Source: CAZSDU01 sp964429135 (GTDB lineage: Bacteria; Bacteroidota; Bacteroidia; Bacteroidales; FEN-979). From it: 64,000 nucleotides of DNA. The position numbers and the translations under genes are program-made. Positions 1 to 8,472 of the stretch are shown piece by piece. The notes under the pieces are model-generated. The model was not told the DNA's origin. It searched no databases and was given only the letters and a program-made list of their open reading frames with translations. How positions within the stretch are numbered: the first letter of the stretch is position 1; the number at the start of each line of letters is the position of its first letter. The stretch is taken from the NCBI GenBank assembly GCA_964429135.1, contig CAYSAU010000016.1, positions 1 through 64,000 on the forward strand. The letters are read 5' to 3'.

Positions 1-53
1 AGAGCGGAAGCCTTCCAAGCTTCAGGTGGCGGGTTCGAGCCCCGTCTTCCGCT
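1..53 (+). tRNA. tRNA-Gly(UCC), 5' end cut off by the window edge
   Basis: The anticodon stem-loop (stem GAAGC/GCTTC, loop CTTCCAA, anticodon TCC), the T arm with GGTTCGAG, and the acceptor 3' strand CTTCCGC are visible. The 5' acceptor strand and D arm lie before position 1. CCA is not encoded. It is the first of three tRNAs interleaved with tuf and secE, a normal arrangement in bacteria. Confidence 0.93.
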
Positions 54-57
54 CATT

Positions 58-129
58 GCCTTTGTAGCTCAGGGGTAGAGCACTTCCTTGGTAAGGAAGG
101 GGTCAGCAGTTCAATTCTGCTCAAAGGCT
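58..129 (+). tRNA. tRNA-Thr(GGU)
   Basis: A complete cloverleaf is readable. The acceptor pair is GCCTTTG/CAAAGGC, the D arm contains TAGCTCAGGGG, the anticodon loop is TTGGTAA (anticodon GGT) in a CTTCC/GGAAG stem, and the T loop contains GTTCAATTC. The discriminator is T and CCA is not encoded. It lies 4 nt after tRNA-Gly and 48 nt before tuf, so it is probably co-transcribed with both. Confidence 0.96.
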
Positions 130-177
130 CAGGAGTAATCAACCAAAATTTCAAATTGTAATTAAACTTTAATTAAA

Positions 178-1365
178 ATGGCAAAAGAAAAATTCAATCG
201 CAACAAGCCCCATGTCAATATTGGTACAATCGGCCATATTGATCATGGAAAAACTACTTTGACCGCTGCCATCACCCTGGTTTTGGCAGAGAAGGGATTA
301 TCCGAGTTCAGGTCTTTCGATTCGATCGACAATGCACCGGAAGAAAAAGCACGTGGAATCACGATCAACACGGCTCATATTGAGTATGAAACGGCAAACC
401 GTCACTATGCCCATGTGGATTGCCCCGGACACGCTGACTATATCAAGAATATGGTTACCGGTGCTGCCCAGATGGACGGCGCCATCATTGTGGTTGCTGC
501 AACCGATGGTCCCATGCCCCAAACCCGTGAACACATTCTTCTCGCCCGTCAGGTGGGTGTTCCAAAGTTGGTTGTTTTCATGAACAAATGCGACAGCGTG
601 GATGATCCCGAATTACTCGAGATCGTTGAAATGGAAATCCGTGACCTTTTGACTTTCTATGGTTTCGATGGCGCCAGCGCCCCTGTTATTCAAGGTTCTG
701 CACTCGGTGGACTGAATAAGGAACCGAAGTGGGTAGAGAAAATTATGGAACTCATGGATGCTGTTGACAGCTATATTCCTTTACCCGTTCGTGATGTTGA
801 CAAGCCCTTCCTGATGCCTGTTGAAGACGTGTTCTCCATTACTGGACGTGGCACAGTGGCCACGGGCAGAATTGAAACCGGTGTGATCAACTCCGGCGAC
901 CCCGTCGATATCATTGGTATGGGAGCTGAAAAACTGAAAAGTGTGGTTACCGGTGTGGAAATGTTCCGCAAAATCCTGGACCGTGGTGAAGCTGGTGACA
1001 ATACCGGTTTATTGCTACGCGGTATCGATAAGGATGAAATCCGCCGTGGTATGGTTATTGCAAAACCTGGATCCATCACTCCCCATAAGAAATTCAAAGC
1101 TGAGATCTATGTACTGAAAACCCAGGAAGGTGGACGTCATACTCCATTCCATAACAAGTACCGTCCTCAGTTCTATTTCAGAACAACAGATGTTACTGGT
1201 GAAATTCATCTTCCTGAAGGAGTTGAAATGTGTATGCCTGGCGACAATATCACCATTACGGTTGACCTGATTGCTGAAATCGCCATGAATAAAGGTCTTC
1301 GTTTCGCTATTCGTGAAGGAGGACGTACTGTTGGCGCAGGTCAGGTAACTGAAATTCTTGACTGA
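178..1365 (+). CDS. tuf: Elongation factor Tu
   Basis: EF-Tu is the GTPase that delivers aminoacyl-tRNA to the ribosomal A site in the cytoplasm. The 395-residue protein has the usual family length. The GTP-binding motifs are in order: GHIDHGKT near residue 19, the switch I region ending RGITINTAH, DCPGHADY near residue 81, and NKCD near residue 136. The two beta-barrel domains follow and the protein ends in VGAGQVTEILD. The ATG start follows an A/T-rich leader with no Shine-Dalgarno, as is usual for Bacteroidetes. It sits between tRNA-Thr and tRNA-Trp at the head of the secE-nusG-ribosomal protein-rpoBC block. Confidence 0.99.
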   Translation: MAKEKFNRNKPHVNIGTIGHIDHGKTTLTAAITLVLAEKGLSEFRSFDSIDNAPEEKARGITINTAHIEYETANRHYAHVDCPGHADYIKNMVTGAAQMDGAIIVVAATDGPMPQTREHILLARQVGVPKLVVFMNKCDSVDDPELLEIVEMEIRDLLTFYGFDGASAPVIQGSALGGLNKEPKWVEKIMELMDAVDSYIPLPVRDVDKPFLMPVEDVFSITGRGTVATGRIETGVINSGDPVDIIGMGAEKLKSVVTGVEMFRKILDRGEAGDNTGLLLRGIDKDEIRRGMVIAKPGSITPHKKFKAEIYVLKTQEGGRHTPFHNKYRPQFYFRTTDVTGEIHLPEGVEMCMPGDNITITVDLIAEIAMNKGLRFAIREGGRTVGAGQVTEILD

Positions 1366-1387
1366 GAAAATTGAAGTTTAATTACAC

Positions 1388-1460
1388 ACGGGTGTAGCTC
1401 AACTGGTAGAGTGGCGGTCTCCAAAACCGTAGGCTGTGGGTTCGATTCCTACCACCCGTG
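1388..1460 (+). tRNA. tRNA-Trp(CCA)
   Basis: The acceptor stem is ACGGGTG/CACCCGT with discriminator G. The D arm contains TAGCTCAACTGG, the anticodon loop CTCCAAA gives anticodon CCA, and the T arm is GTGGGTTCGATTCCTAC. No 3' CCA is encoded. It lies between tuf and secE, a typical conserved position. Confidence 0.96.
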
Positions 1461-1475
1461 CAAAATGTTGGATAA

Positions 1476-1673
1476 ATGGCAAAGAATAAAGTAGTTAACT
1501 ACATCAAAGAAAGCTACGATGAATTGATGCACAAAGTCTCCTGGCCGACCTGGGCTGAGTTGCAGGGTAGTGCAATCGTGGTTTCTGTCGCCTCCCTCAT
1601 CATTGCAATCATTGTTTTTGCAATGGATGAAGTCTTCAGAAATGTACTTCTTCAGTTTTACCAGCTTTTCTAA
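1476..1673 (+). CDS. secE: Preprotein translocase subunit SecE
   Basis: SecE is the small clamp subunit of the SecYEG channel in the inner membrane. This 65-residue protein has the single-membrane-segment form common outside the enterics. An amphipathic N-terminal helix with KVSWPTWAEL (residues 20-29, the conserved SecE motif) is followed by one hydrophobic segment at about residues 34-56. Its place between tRNA-Trp and nusG supports the call, since secE-nusG-rplK is a conserved order. The ATG lies 15 nt after the tRNA. Confidence 0.96.
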   Translation: MAKNKVVNYIKESYDELMHKVSWPTWAELQGSAIVVSVASLIIAIIVFAMDEVFRNVLLQFYQLF

Positions 1674-1737
1674 CGATAATAAGGATCCTTTTATCTGAAT
1701 AAAACAGTATTTTTCAAGAATCAATCTCATTACAAGT

Positions 1738-2280
1738 ATGAGTGAATTGGCCAAAAAATGGTATGTCGTCCGCGCTATCTCTGGAAATGAGAAGAAGGTG
1801 AAACAATACCTTGAAAGTGAAATAGTCAATCAGAATCTTCAGGATTACATTTCACAGGTGCTGATTCCAACTGAAAAAGTGTACATGATCCGAAACGGGA
1901 AAAAAGTCAGCAAAGACAGGAATTATTTCCCGGGTTATGTACTTATTGAAGCCGTCTTGACGGGTGAGGTACCTCACATCATCCGTAACATTCCCGGCGT
2001 ATTGGGTTTCCTTGGAGCCAAAGGAGAAGCTCACCCGCTTCGTCCTTCAGAAGTGAAACGTATCCTTGGAAAATTCGATGAATTATCAGAACAGGGTGAG
2101 GAAATGAATATCCCTTTTATCATAGGCGAAACGGTTACCGTGATCGACGGACCTTTCAACAGTTTCAGCGGAGTGATAGAAGAAATCAATGAGGAAAAAA
2201 AGAAACTCAAGGTCATGGTGAAGATTTTTGGAAGAAAAACTCCCCTGGAGCTGAGTTTCATGCAAGTTCAAAAGGAATAG
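1738..2280 (+). CDS. nusG: Transcription termination/antitermination protein NusG
   Basis: NusG binds elongating RNA polymerase and links it to Rho or the ribosome. The 180-residue protein has the NGN domain from WYVVRAISGNEKKV (residue 8) through FPGYVLIEA (about residue 64). The linker and the C-terminal KOW domain follow, with GETVTVIDGPFNSFSG at about residues 130-145. Length and gene order (secE upstream, rplK 21 nt downstream) are standard. Confidence 0.98.
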   Translation: MSELAKKWYVVRAISGNEKKVKQYLESEIVNQNLQDYISQVLIPTEKVYMIRNGKKVSKDRNYFPGYVLIEAVLTGEVPHIIRNIPGVLGFLGAKGEAHPLRPSEVKRILGKFDELSEQGEEMNIPFIIGETVTVIDGPFNSFSGVIEEINEEKKKLKVMVKIFGRKTPLELSFMQVQKE

Positions 2281-2301
2281 AAGAAAATAAAATTAATAGC
2301 A

Positions 2302-2745
2302 ATGGCAAAAGAAGTTAGTGGTATTATTAAATTACAGATCAAGGGAGGAGCTGCAAATCCTTCACCACCTGTCGGACCTGCACTGGGTGCCAAGGGTGTG
2401 AACATCATGGAGTTCTGCAAGCAGTTTAATGCACGTACCCAGGATAAAACGGGTAAACTGATCCCGGTCATCATTACAGTTTACAAGGACAAGTCATTTG
2501 ATTTTATTTTAAAAACTCCGCCTGTAGCTGTGCAATTGATGGAAGCAACGAAACTTCAAAAGGGATCTCCGGAGCCAAACCGTAACAAGGTTGCTTCAGT
2601 TTCCTGGGAACAGGTACAAAAGATCGCTGAAGATAAAATGCCCGACCTGAATGCATTTACCATTGATTCTGCCATCAAAATGGTAGCGGGTACTGCACGA
2701 AGTATGGGCATTACCATCACGGGTGTCGTTCCTTCAAAACACTGA
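2302..2745 (+). CDS. rplK: 50S ribosomal protein L11
   Basis: L11 forms the base of the GTPase-associated centre on 23S rRNA together with the L10-L12 stalk. The 147-residue protein has the typical N-terminal domain (IKLQIKGGAANPSPPVGPAL) and the C-terminal RNA-binding domain (KTPPVAVQL, then GTARSMGITITG). It is followed by rplA after a 59-nt spacer, in the usual order. Confidence 0.99.
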   Translation: MAKEVSGIIKLQIKGGAANPSPPVGPALGAKGVNIMEFCKQFNARTQDKTGKLIPVIITVYKDKSFDFILKTPPVAVQLMEATKLQKGSPEPNRNKVASVSWEQVQKIAEDKMPDLNAFTIDSAIKMVAGTARSMGITITGVVPSKH

Positions 2746-2804
2746 TCTCCGCAGCCGGTTAGTGTTCAATTCTGACCTCATTAATTAAATATAAAAACAA
2801 AGCA

Positions 2805-3500
2805 ATGACAAAGCTGACAAAAAAGAGGAAGGTTGCCTTATCGAAATATGATAAGAATACCGTTTTTACGCTGTCGGATGCAGCAGGTATTGTTAAAGAA
2901 ATCAGCAATACCAAATTTGATTCATCCGTAGATATTGACGTTCGCCTTGGGGTAGATCCCCGTAAGGCAAACCAGATGGTCAGAGGTATCGTGACGCTTC
3001 CGCATGGTACCGGTAAAACCATCCGTGTTCTTGTTCTTTGTACTCCTGATAAGGAGGAAGAAGCAAAACAGGCAGGTGCCGATTTCGCCGGTCTCGATGA
3101 ATATATCGAGAAAATTAAAGGCGGTTGGACTGACGTCGATGTGATCATTACCATGCCCAGTGTTATGGCCAAGGTTGGTGCATTAGGGAAAATTCTCGGA
3201 CCAAGAGGATTAATGCCCAATCCCAAAACGGGGACTGTTACCATGGAAATCGGTAAGGCCGTGAAAGATGTGAAAGCCGGTAAAATTGATTTTAAAGTGG
3301 ATAAATTCGGCATCATCCATGCCTCCATTGCGAAAGTGTCTTTTGAAAAAGAAAAGATCGTGGATAATGCAAAAGAATTGCTCCAAACCATCATCAAACT
3401 GAAACCCTCTTCCGCTAAAGGTACCTATGTGAAAAGTATCTACATTTCCAGTACCATGAGCCCGAGCATTCAGGTTGATCCCAAATCGGTTTCCGCATAA
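2805..3500 (+). CDS. rplA: 50S ribosomal protein L1
   Basis: L1 forms the mobile stalk at the E site and in many bacteria represses its own operon. The 231-residue protein carries the family signature around GALGKILGPRGLMPNPKTGT (about residues 125-144) and the C-terminal stretch ending STMSPSIQVD. The length is normal. rplJ follows 27 nt downstream. No clear L1-binding leader structure was identified in the rplK-rplA spacer by eye. Confidence 0.99.
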   Translation: MTKLTKKRKVALSKYDKNTVFTLSDAAGIVKEISNTKFDSSVDIDVRLGVDPRKANQMVRGIVTLPHGTGKTIRVLVLCTPDKEEEAKQAGADFAGLDEYIEKIKGGWTDVDVIITMPSVMAKVGALGKILGPRGLMPNPKTGTVTMEIGKAVKDVKAGKIDFKVDKFGIIHASIAKVSFEKEKIVDNAKELLQTIIKLKPSSAKGTYVKSIYISSTMSPSIQVDPKSVSA

Positions 3501-3527
3501 TTACTGAACTTTTGAGAGAAATAAATC

Positions 3528-4049
3528 ATGAGAAAAGACGAAAAATCCCAACTTATCGACTCCCTGGCAGAACAGCTTAAACATTCCGTTACTTTTTACC
3601 TGGCTGATACTTCTAACTTGAATGCAGAAACAACCAGCCGGCTCAGAAGGACGTGCTTTAAAAAGAATGTTAAGCTGACAGTGGTCAAGAATACGCTGCT
3701 GAGAAAGGCCATGGAGAAAAGCGGGAAATCTTTGGAAGAGTTTTACCCGGTATTGGTCGGACCTACTTCTGTGTTGTTTTCTGAAGTGGCAAACGATCCG
3801 GCAAAACTGATCAAAGAATTCCGGCGTACTTCTACCAAACCCTTGTTAAAAGGTGCTTATGTTGAAGAAACCATCTATCTGGGTGATGATCAACTGGATG
3901 CCCTGGTTAACATTAAATCAAAATTTGAATTGATCGGTGATCTGATCGGTTTGCTGCAATCTCCTGCCAACAATGTCATCCTGGCTTTACAAACCGGTGG
4001 TAACAAATTATCAGGGATTGTCAAAACTCTTTCGGAAAAACCTGAATAA
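3528..4049 (+). CDS. rplJ: 50S ribosomal protein L10
   Basis: L10 anchors the L7/L12 dimers to the ribosome. The 173-residue protein has the family N-terminus (RKDEKSQLIDSLAEQLK), a conserved TVVKNTLLRKAM segment near residue 50 that contacts rRNA, and a C-terminal helix that binds L12. It lies 39 nt before rplL, the usual partner gene. Confidence 0.98.
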   Translation: MRKDEKSQLIDSLAEQLKHSVTFYLADTSNLNAETTSRLRRTCFKKNVKLTVVKNTLLRKAMEKSGKSLEEFYPVLVGPTSVLFSEVANDPAKLIKEFRRTSTKPLLKGAYVEETIYLGDDQLDALVNIKSKFELIGDLIGLLQSPANNVILALQTGGNKLSGIVKTLSEKPE

Positions 4050-4088
4050 AAAAGTAAATTTTAGTAATCATATTAAATAGTTAGAAAA

Positions 4089-4463
4089 ATGGCAGATTTA
4101 AAAGCTTTTGCAGAACAGTTAGTGAATTTAACAGTAAAAGAGGTTAACGAACTGGCAAAGATCCTGAAGGATGAATATGGTATCGAACCTGCTGCTGCAG
4201 CTGTTGCAGTCGCAGCTCCTGCCGCCGCCGCAGCCCCTGTTGCCGAAGAACAATCATCTTTTGATGTGATCCTGAAAAGTGCAGGCCAGGCGAAATTAGC
4301 CGTTGTTAAACTGGTTAAGGAACTGACCAGCCTTGGTTTGAAAGAAGCCAAGGAATTGGTTGACGCTGCACCGAAAGCCATTAAAGAAGGTGTCTCCAAG
4401 GATGAAGCCAACGCTTTATACAATCAATTAAAGGAGGCTGGAGCAGAGGTTGAAATTAAGTAA
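4089..4463 (+). CDS. rplL: 50S ribosomal protein L7/L12
   Basis: L7/L12 is the multicopy stalk protein that recruits translation GTPases. The 124-residue protein has an N-terminal dimerisation domain, an Ala/Pro-rich hinge at about residues 34-54, and the conserved C-terminal domain (FDVILKSAGQAKLAVVK through LVDAAPKAIKEGVSKDEA). The Ala-rich hinge creates long open frames on the opposite strand that are not genes. A strong hairpin 29 nt downstream separates it from rpoB. Confidence 0.99.
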   Translation: MADLKAFAEQLVNLTVKEVNELAKILKDEYGIEPAAAAVAVAAPAAAAAPVAEEQSSFDVILKSAGQAKLAVVKLVKELTSLGLKEAKELVDAAPKAIKEGVSKDEANALYNQLKEAGAEVEIK

Positions 4464-4492
4464 GACATTACTTTCGCATTCTGATCATGGGA

Positions 4493-4536
4493 TATAGACT
4501 ACCCCCGAGAAAGGGGTGGTCTATAACTTGTTTTTT
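4493..4536 (+). terminator. Hairpin with T-tract between rplL and rpoB (probable attenuator)
   Basis: Arms TATAGACTACCCC (4493-4505) and GGGGTGGTCTATA (4513-4525) pair over 13 bp with one G-U. A T-rich run at 4528-4536 follows. It sits between the ribosomal-protein genes and rpoB, where partial termination lowers rpoBC expression relative to rplJL in several bacteria. The structure is seen; its activity as an attenuator is inferred. Confidence 0.8.
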
Positions 4537-4571
4537 ACGATATTGAAAGTTAACATTAATTTCTAACCAGT

Positions 4572-4586
4572 CCTGCCGCTGGCGGG
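4572..4586. repeat. Small GC-rich palindrome upstream of rpoB
   Basis: CCTGCC, loop GCT, GGCGGG form a compact hairpin 18 nt before the rpoB start, in otherwise A/T-rich sequence. Its CCTGCC arm recurs in the larger perfect palindrome at 49970-49987. This suggests a dispersed short palindromic element, but only two loosely similar copies are visible here. Confidence 0.4.
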
Positions 4587-4604
4587 GCCTAAAATAAACA
4601 GACC

Positions 4605-7600
4605 TTGGCTTCAAAAAAAATCGAAAGAATCAGTTTTGCATCTACAAAGATACAAGCTGAATGTCCTGATTTTCTCGATATACAGGTAAAGTCATTTCAG
4701 GATTTTTTCCAGTTGGAAACCAATCCTGAAAACAGGGTCAACGAAGGATTATACAGGGTTTTCGCGGAAAATTTCCCCATTTCTGATGCACGTAATAATT
4801 TTGTGCTCGAATTCCTCGATTATTTTATTGATCCTCCCCGTTACTCTATTGACGAGTGTATTGAACGTGGTTTGACCTACAGCGTACCCCTGAAGGCCAA
4901 ATTAAAGTTGTATTGCACTGACCCTGAACATGAGGATTTCGAAACCATCATTCAGGATGTTTATCTGGGAATGATCCCCTATATGACCCCGAGGGGGACG
5001 TTTATCATCAATGGTGCGGAACGTGTTGTGGTTTCACAGCTTCACCGCTCACCCGGCGTTTTCTTCAGTACCAGCTTCCATGCTAACGGAGCCCAATTAT
5101 ATTCGGCTCGTATCATTCCTTTCAAGGGATCCTGGATAGAATTCACCACCGATATCAACAATGTGATGTATGCCTATATCGACCGGAAGAAGAAATTACC
5201 GGTAACTACCTTGTTGAGGGCAATCGGTTTTGAAACAGATAAGGATATCCTTGAAATTTTCGGATTGGCTCAGGAAATAAAAGTCAGCCGAGCCGCACTG
5301 AAAAGGGTGATAGGTTCCAAACTGGCAGCCAGGGTGGTAAGAACATGGATTGAAGATTTCGTTGATGAAGATACTGGAGAGGTCGTTTCCATCGAACGTA
5401 CCGAAGTGATTATCGAAAGGGAAACCCTGCTTGAAAACGAACATATAGACCAGATCCTCGATGCCGGAATTAAAGCCATACTGATCCATCGCGAAGATGC
5501 ACTCGCTACCGACTACTCCATTATTTTCAATACCCTTCAGAAAGATCCGGCCAACTCCGAGAAAGAAGCAGTGGAATTCATTTACCGCCAGCTTCGTAAT
5601 GCCGAACCTCCGGATGAGGAAACGGCCAGGGGAATCATTGAAAAACTCTTTTTCTCAGATAAACGTTACGACCTTGGAGATGTAGGCCGTTACCGGATCA
5701 ACCGCAAACTCAATCTGAATATACCCATGGAGACTAAAGTCCTCACGAAAGAAGACATTATCTCCATCATCAAATACCTGATTGAACTGGTTAATTCCAA
5801 AGCTGAAGTGGATGATATAGACCACCTCAGCAATCGTAGGGTCCGTACTGTGGGCGAGCAGCTTTACAACCAGTTTGGCGTTGGCTTGTCAAGAATGGCA
5901 AGGACCATCAGGGAACGAATGAATGTCAGGGATAACGAAGTCTTTACCCCAATGGACCTGATCAATGCCAAAACCCTTTCGTCCGTTATCAATACCTTTT
6001 TCGGAACGAACCAGTTGTCACAGTTCATGGACCAGACCAACCCCCTCTCGGAATTGACCCACAAACGCCGTATTTCTGCCCTGGGACCCGGAGGCCTCTC
6101 AAGGGAACGTGCCGGTTTTGAAGTACGTGACGTGCATTATACACACTACGGTAGGCTCTGTACCATAGAAACCCCGGAAGGCCCCAACATCGGACTGATC
6201 AGTTCACTTTGCGTTTATGCCAAAATCGATAAACTTGGTTTTATCGAAACCCCTTATCATAAGGTAATTGAAGGAAAAGTAGCACTGGAGGATGAACCCA
6301 TTTACCTGACTGCTGAAGAAGAAGAGCATAAAATTATTGCTCAGGCCAGCACCCTTATGGATACTAAAGGAAATATCACGGATGATAAAGTTAAGGTTCG
6401 TTATCTGGCAGATTACCCAATCGTTGCTAAAACCGGTGTTGACCTTATCGATATCGCCCCTAACCAGATTGCCTCTATAGCGGCTTCCTTGATCCCCTTC
6501 CTCGAACATGATGACGCCAACCGCGCACTCATGGGATCAAACATGATGCGGCAGGCAGTTCCCTTACTTAATCCGGAAATCGCCCTGGTAGGTACGGGTA
6601 TTGAAAGTCTTGTGGCCCGTGATTCTCGTGTACTCATCAACGCAGAAGGCAATGGAGTGGTCGAATTCGTGGATGCCAACGAAATTTTAATCCGGTATTC
6701 ACGGGATGAAAAAGAACGTTTGGTTAGCTTTGAGGATGATATCAGATCCTATAAACTGACCAAGTTTGCCAGAACAAATCAGAATACCTGCGTTAACCTT
6801 CGCCCTATTGTGCGTAAGGGTGACAAGGTCGTTAAAGGACAGGTGCTTTGTGAAGGATATGCTACTAAGGACGGAGAACTGGCACTTGGACGAAACCTTA
6901 TGGTAGCATTCATGCCCTGGAAAGGATATAATTTTGAAGATGCCATTGTTATTTCTGAAAAAGTCCTGAAAGAGGATATCTTCACTTCCATTCATATTGA
7001 AGAGTTTACACTTGAAGTACGTGACACCAAGCGGGGAGTCGAAGAACTGACCAACGACATTCCCAATGTCAGCATCGAAGCTACTAAGGATTTGGACGAA
7101 AACGGCCTGATCCGTATCGGGGCAGAAGTGAGCGAAGGCGATATCCTGATCGGAAAAATCACCCCTAAGGGTGAAAGCGATCCTACACCAGAAGAAAAAT
7201 TGCTGCGTGCTATTTTCGGCGATAAAGCCGGAGACGTCAAGGATGCCTCCCTAAAAGCACCTCCTTCCATGAAGGGTGTGGTAATTGAAAAAAAATTATT
7301 CTCCCGCGTCATCAAAGACCGAAAAGCAAAAGCCAAAGAAAAAGATGATCTGAAAAAGCTGGATGACGACTACCAGAAAGATGTTGACAAATTGAGGACT
7401 AAACTGGTCGAGAAATTAAATGTTCTGGTCAGCGGTAAAGTCTCCCAGGGCGTATATAATAATTTCAAACAGGAAATTATTGCCAAAGGAGCCAAGTTTA
7501 CTCAAAAAAATCTGATCGACATCGACTACATGAATGTCAATCCCAATAAATGGACGACCGATAAGGAAAAAAATGACCTGATCAAAATCCTGATCAATAA

Positions 7601-8411
7601 TTACATCATCAAACATAAGGAAGTCATGGGAATTCACAGCCGCAAAAAGTTTGTGGCTGTGGTCGGTGATGATCTTCCTGCCGGGATTGTTCAGATGGCA
7701 AAGGTATATATTGCCAAGAAACGTAAGTTGAAAGTTGGGGATAAGATGGCCGGGCGTCATGGAAACAAGGGAATTGTTGCCCGTATTCAAAGGGAAGAGG
7801 ATATGCCCTTCCTCCAGGACGGAACTCCGGTGGACGTGGTACTGAACCCCTTGGGCGTACCTTCCCGTATGAACCTGGGCCAGATCTACGAAACAATCCT
7901 CGGATGGGCCGGAAAAAAACTCGGATTGCGTTTCACTACTCCGATTTTTGACGGAGCCTCACTCGATCAGATCAATGAATATCTGACGGAAGCCGGCCTT
8001 CCCAGAAACGGGAAAGTGTACCTCTATGACGGGCTTAGCGGAGAGAGGTTTGATCAGCCTACCACCGTGGGTTATATTTATATGATGAAACTTCACCATA
8101 TGGTGGATGATAAAATGCATGCCCGCTCCATAGGACCTTATTCTTTGATTACCCAGCAACCCTTGGGTGGTAAGGCTCAGTTTGGAGGTCAGCGTTTTGG
8201 TGAAATGGAAGTTTGGGCACTGGAAGCTTTTGGAGCAGCCAATATCCTTCTTGAGATCCAGACCGTTAAGTCAGATGATGTCATTGGCCGTGCCAAAGCG
8301 TATGAAACCATCGTCAAAGGAGAATCCATGCCCATACCTGGGATTCCGGAATCCTTTAATGTATTGATCCATGAACTTCGTGGACTGGGACTTAACCTTA
8401 CTTTTGATTAA
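4605..8411 (+). CDS. rpoB: DNA-directed RNA polymerase subunit beta
   Basis: This is the large beta subunit of RNA polymerase. The 1268-residue protein shows family landmarks in order: RIIPFKGSWIEF near residue 169, the rifampicin-region stretch FFGTNQLSQFMDQTNPLSELTHKRRISALGPGGLSRERAG split around residues 465-505, the acidic-to-basic C-terminal region KMAGRHGNKG, and the end HELRGLGLNLTFD. The start is a TTG codon: no ATG lies between the upstream hairpins and MASKKIERISFAS, and the N-terminus matches Bacteroidetes RpoB. At the fork-loop positions the residues look wild type. Confidence 0.99.
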   Translation: MASKKIERISFASTKIQAECPDFLDIQVKSFQDFFQLETNPENRVNEGLYRVFAENFPISDARNNFVLEFLDYFIDPPRYSIDECIERGLTYSVPLKAKLKLYCTDPEHEDFETIIQDVYLGMIPYMTPRGTFIINGAERVVVSQLHRSPGVFFSTSFHANGAQLYSARIIPFKGSWIEFTTDINNVMYAYIDRKKKLPVTTLLRAIGFETDKDILEIFGLAQEIKVSRAALKRVIGSKLAARVVRTWIEDFVDEDTGEVVSIERTEVIIERETLLENEHIDQILDAGIKAILIHREDALATDYSIIFNTLQKDPANSEKEAVEFIYRQLRNAEPPDEETARGIIEKLFFSDKRYDLGDVGRYRINRKLNLNIPMETKVLTKEDIISIIKYLIELVNSKAEVDDIDHLSNRRVRTVGEQLYNQFGVGLSRMARTIRERMNVRDNEVFTPMDLINAKTLSSVINTFFGTNQLSQFMDQTNPLSELTHKRRISALGPGGLSRERAGFEVRDVHYTHYGRLCTIETPEGPNIGLISSLCVYAKIDKLGFIETPYHKVIEGKVALEDEPIYLTAEEEEHKIIAQASTLMDTKGNITDDKVKVRYLADYPIVAKTGVDLIDIAPNQIASIAASLIPFLEHDDANRALMGSNMMRQAVPLLNPEIALVGTGIESLVARDSRVLINAEGNGVVEFVDANEILIRYSRDEKERLVSFEDDIRSYKLTKFARTNQNTCVNLRPIVRKGDKVVKGQVLCEGYATKDGELALGRNLMVAFMPWKGYNFEDAIVISEKVLKEDIFTSIHIEEFTLEVRDTKRGVEELTNDIPNVSIEATKDLDENGLIRIGAEVSEGDILIGKITPKGESDPTPEEKLLRAIFGDKAGDVKDASLKAPPSMKGVVIEKKLFSRVIKDRKAKAKEKDDLKKLDDDYQKDVDKLRTKLVEKLNVLVSGKVSQGVYNNFKQEIIAKGAKFTQKNLIDIDYMNVNPNKWTTDKEKNDLIKILINNYIIKHKEVMGIHSRKKFVAVVGDDLPAGIVQMAKVYIAKKRKLKVGDKMAGRHGNKGIVARIQREEDMPFLQDGTPVDVVLNPLGVPSRMNLGQIYETILGWAGKKLGLRFTTPIFDGASLDQINEYLTEAGLPRNGKVYLYDGLSGERFDQPTTVGYIYMMKLHHMVDDKMHARSIGPYSLITQQPLGGKAQFGGQRFGEMEVWALEAFGAANILLEIQTVKSDDVIGRAKAYETIVKGESMPIPGIPESFNVLIHELRGLGLNLTFD

Positions 8412-8472
8412 ACCCGGCCTGAGCAGCGGTTAATTGAGTTTATTGTGTGTTTCTAATGTCAAATTATAAAAT

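Noticed and set aside
2759..3397. 212-codon open frame antisense to rplA
   Set aside because: It lies wholly on the opposite strand of a certain ribosomal protein gene, has no promoter or family resemblance, and arises from codon bias.
4073..4423. Ala-rich open frame antisense to rplL
   Set aside because: It is a mirror of the Ala/Pro hinge and conserved domain of L7/L12; no independent evidence of coding.
7416..7896. Two antisense frames within rpoB
   Set aside because: They overlap conserved rpoB sequence and show Arg/Pro-rich or low-complexity composition typical of shadow frames.
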